From an uncultured Oscillospiraceae bacterium (GTDB lineage: Bacteria > Bacillota > Clostridia > Oscillospirales > Oscillospiraceae): a stretch of 21,390 nucleotides of DNA. The stretch spans positions 1-21,390 of the forward strand of contig CAKTLD010000024.1 of NCBI GenBank assembly GCA_934572445.1. Reading direction: 5' to 3'. How positions within the stretch are numbered: position 1 is the stretch's first letter; every line of letters begins with the position of its first letter. The notes below the pieces were generated by a model. That model saw only the letters and a list, made by a program, of their open reading frames with translations. It had not been told where the DNA came from and ran no database searches. The position numbers were made by a program, and so were the translations under genes. This document shows positions 20,578-21,390 of this stretch, piece after piece.

Positions 20578-21390
20578 TCAATCGCGGAAGCGCTCGATCA
20601 GGCTGACGATCTGGCCCGTAAGGCTCGTGATGTCCTTGTTGGGTCTGCCCTTGCAGCGTTTGGCCAGTGCCAGCAGCGATTCCGCCGCCGAAACGAGCTT
20701 GGCGTACAGGTTGTCGGCGCGGGACTTCTGCGCCGTGCTCTTGCGCTCGGAAATGTAGCCCTCGCTGACCATTTCGTTCGCGGCGAGGTCATAGCACTCG
20801 GTGAACTTGGCCGCGTGCGCGTGGAAGCCGAGAGAATTGAGCTCTTCGGCAAACACGGGCGCGACGTCCTCGTCGCCGTGGACCACGAACACATGCGTGG
20901 GCTTCGGGTCAAACGCCTTGATCCACTGGATCAGATGATCGTGGTCCGCGTGGGACGAAAGGCCCTGGAAGTTGACGATCTTCGCCTTGACGGCGATCTC
21001 CTCGCCGAAGAGCTTGACCTTCTCGGCGCCGTCGAGCAGCCGGCGGCCCAGCGTGCCGGGTGACTGGAAGCCGACGAACACCACCGCACTGTTCGCGCGC
21101 CAGAGGTTGTGCTTCAAATGATGGCGGATGCGGCCCGCGTCGCACATGCCGGAGGCCGAGATGATGACCTTGGGCGTCGAGTCCATGTTGAGCATCTTGG
21201 ACTCCTCGCTCGACTCGACCAGGTTAAGGTTCGGGAAGGTAAACATGTGCGTGCCGTCCTTGACAAGCTCGAGCGCCTGCTCGTCGAGATAGCCGTGCAG
21301 GTTGCCGCAGAATACGGTCGTCGCCGCCTTGGCAAGGGGCGAGTCGATGTACACGGGGAAATTCGGCGTCGACTTGACGAGCTTCTGGTC
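20578..21390 (-). CDS. MBL-fold/beta-CASP RNA-processing exonuclease-like protein, N-terminus off window
   Basis: The reading frame is open to the right edge, giving 270 visible residues, so the metallo-beta-lactamase half is missing. What remains is the beta-CASP and RMMBL end. FPVYIDSPLA opens it, then VIISASGMCDAGRIRHHL (motif B region with His), VVFVGFQSPGTLGRRLLDG, GLSSHADHDHLIQW and FVVHGDEDV (motif C His). This is the CPSF73/Ysh1-type layout of bacterial RNA-specificity MBL proteins, distinct from RNase J1. The C-terminus adds a helical tail ending LTGQIVSLIERFRD. It probably acts on RNA in the cytoplasm; precise substrate unknown. The hairpin at 20528-20564 separates it from rlmD. Confidence 0.9.
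   Translation of the reverse strand, partial: DQKLVKSTPNFPVYIDSPLAKAATTVFCGNLHGYLDEQALELVKDGTHMFTFPNLNLVESSEESKMLNMDSTPKVIISASGMCDAGRIRHHLKHNLWRANSAVVFVGFQSPGTLGRRLLDGAEKVKLFGEEIAVKAKIVNFQGLSSHADHDHLIQWIKAFDPKPTHVFVVHGDEDVAPVFAEELNSLGFHAHAAKFTECYDLAANEMVSEGYISERKSTAQKSRADNLYAKLVSAAESLLALAKRCKGRPNKDITSLTGQIVSLIERFRD

Noticed and set aside
19156..21063. A 635-codon plus-strand open frame
   Set aside because: It is antisense to rlmD and the beta-CASP gene, both with clear motifs; long antisense frames are expected in GC-rich codon usage.

Overview
The window looks like chromosomal DNA of an anaerobic Bacillota, most likely a Clostridia member (Oscillospirales-like gut or environmental bacterium). 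This rests on inference from gene content: Rex, an Mn2+-riboswitch-controlled MntP, an iron-sulfur flavoprotein, a carboxyltransferase without its biotin domain, split transketolase, and strong Gram-positive ribosome binding sites and sigma-A promoters. No rRNA or taxonomic marker is present.

Left part (1-9800, minus strand): a long carbohydrate-catabolic gene run read right to left from a promoter at about 9771-9799. The order is class II aldolase, D-2-hydroxyacid dehydrogenase, FGGY (xylulokinase-type) kinase, sorbitol-type zinc dehydrogenase, DhnA/LsrF-type class I aldolase, PfkB (IolC-like) sugar kinase, a 195-bp gap, Tdh-like zinc dehydrogenase, split transketolase N and C halves, and a TRAP substrate-binding lipoprotein cut by the left edge. 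I infer uptake of a polyol, sugar or sugar acid by TRAP, oxidation by the dehydrogenases, phosphorylation by two kinases, and cleavage by two aldolases and a dedicated transketolase. The substrate cannot be read from sequence. A divergent iron-dependent alcohol dehydrogenase (10146-11306) could dispose of the aldehydes. It converges on an AEC-family transporter (11365-12303) across a shared terminator.

Middle (12304-13300): no protein gene. It holds an intact tRNA-Arg(CCG) on the minus strand, preceded on that strand by two degenerate units in an exact 169-bp period. Each unit carries only the 5' half of the tRNA up to the anticodon loop plus a doubled TTGACTACTA motif. They resemble relics of integration at the tRNA, and they sit between the tRNA and its best visible promoter (13179-13207).

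Right part (13300-21390, visibly GC-richer): rex with a near-perfect promoter; a 53-aa Gly/Cys-rich membrane micropeptide with an internal 18-bp repeat; a small XRE-regulator/64-aa ORF pair flanked by inverted copies of a multi-hairpin repeat; mntP under a yybP-ykoY manganese riboswitch; an oxaloacetate decarboxylase/pyruvate carboxylase-type carboxyltransferase; and a minus-strand group of an iron-sulfur flavoprotein, a HExxH protein, RlmD and a beta-CASP RNase-like protein cut by the right edge.
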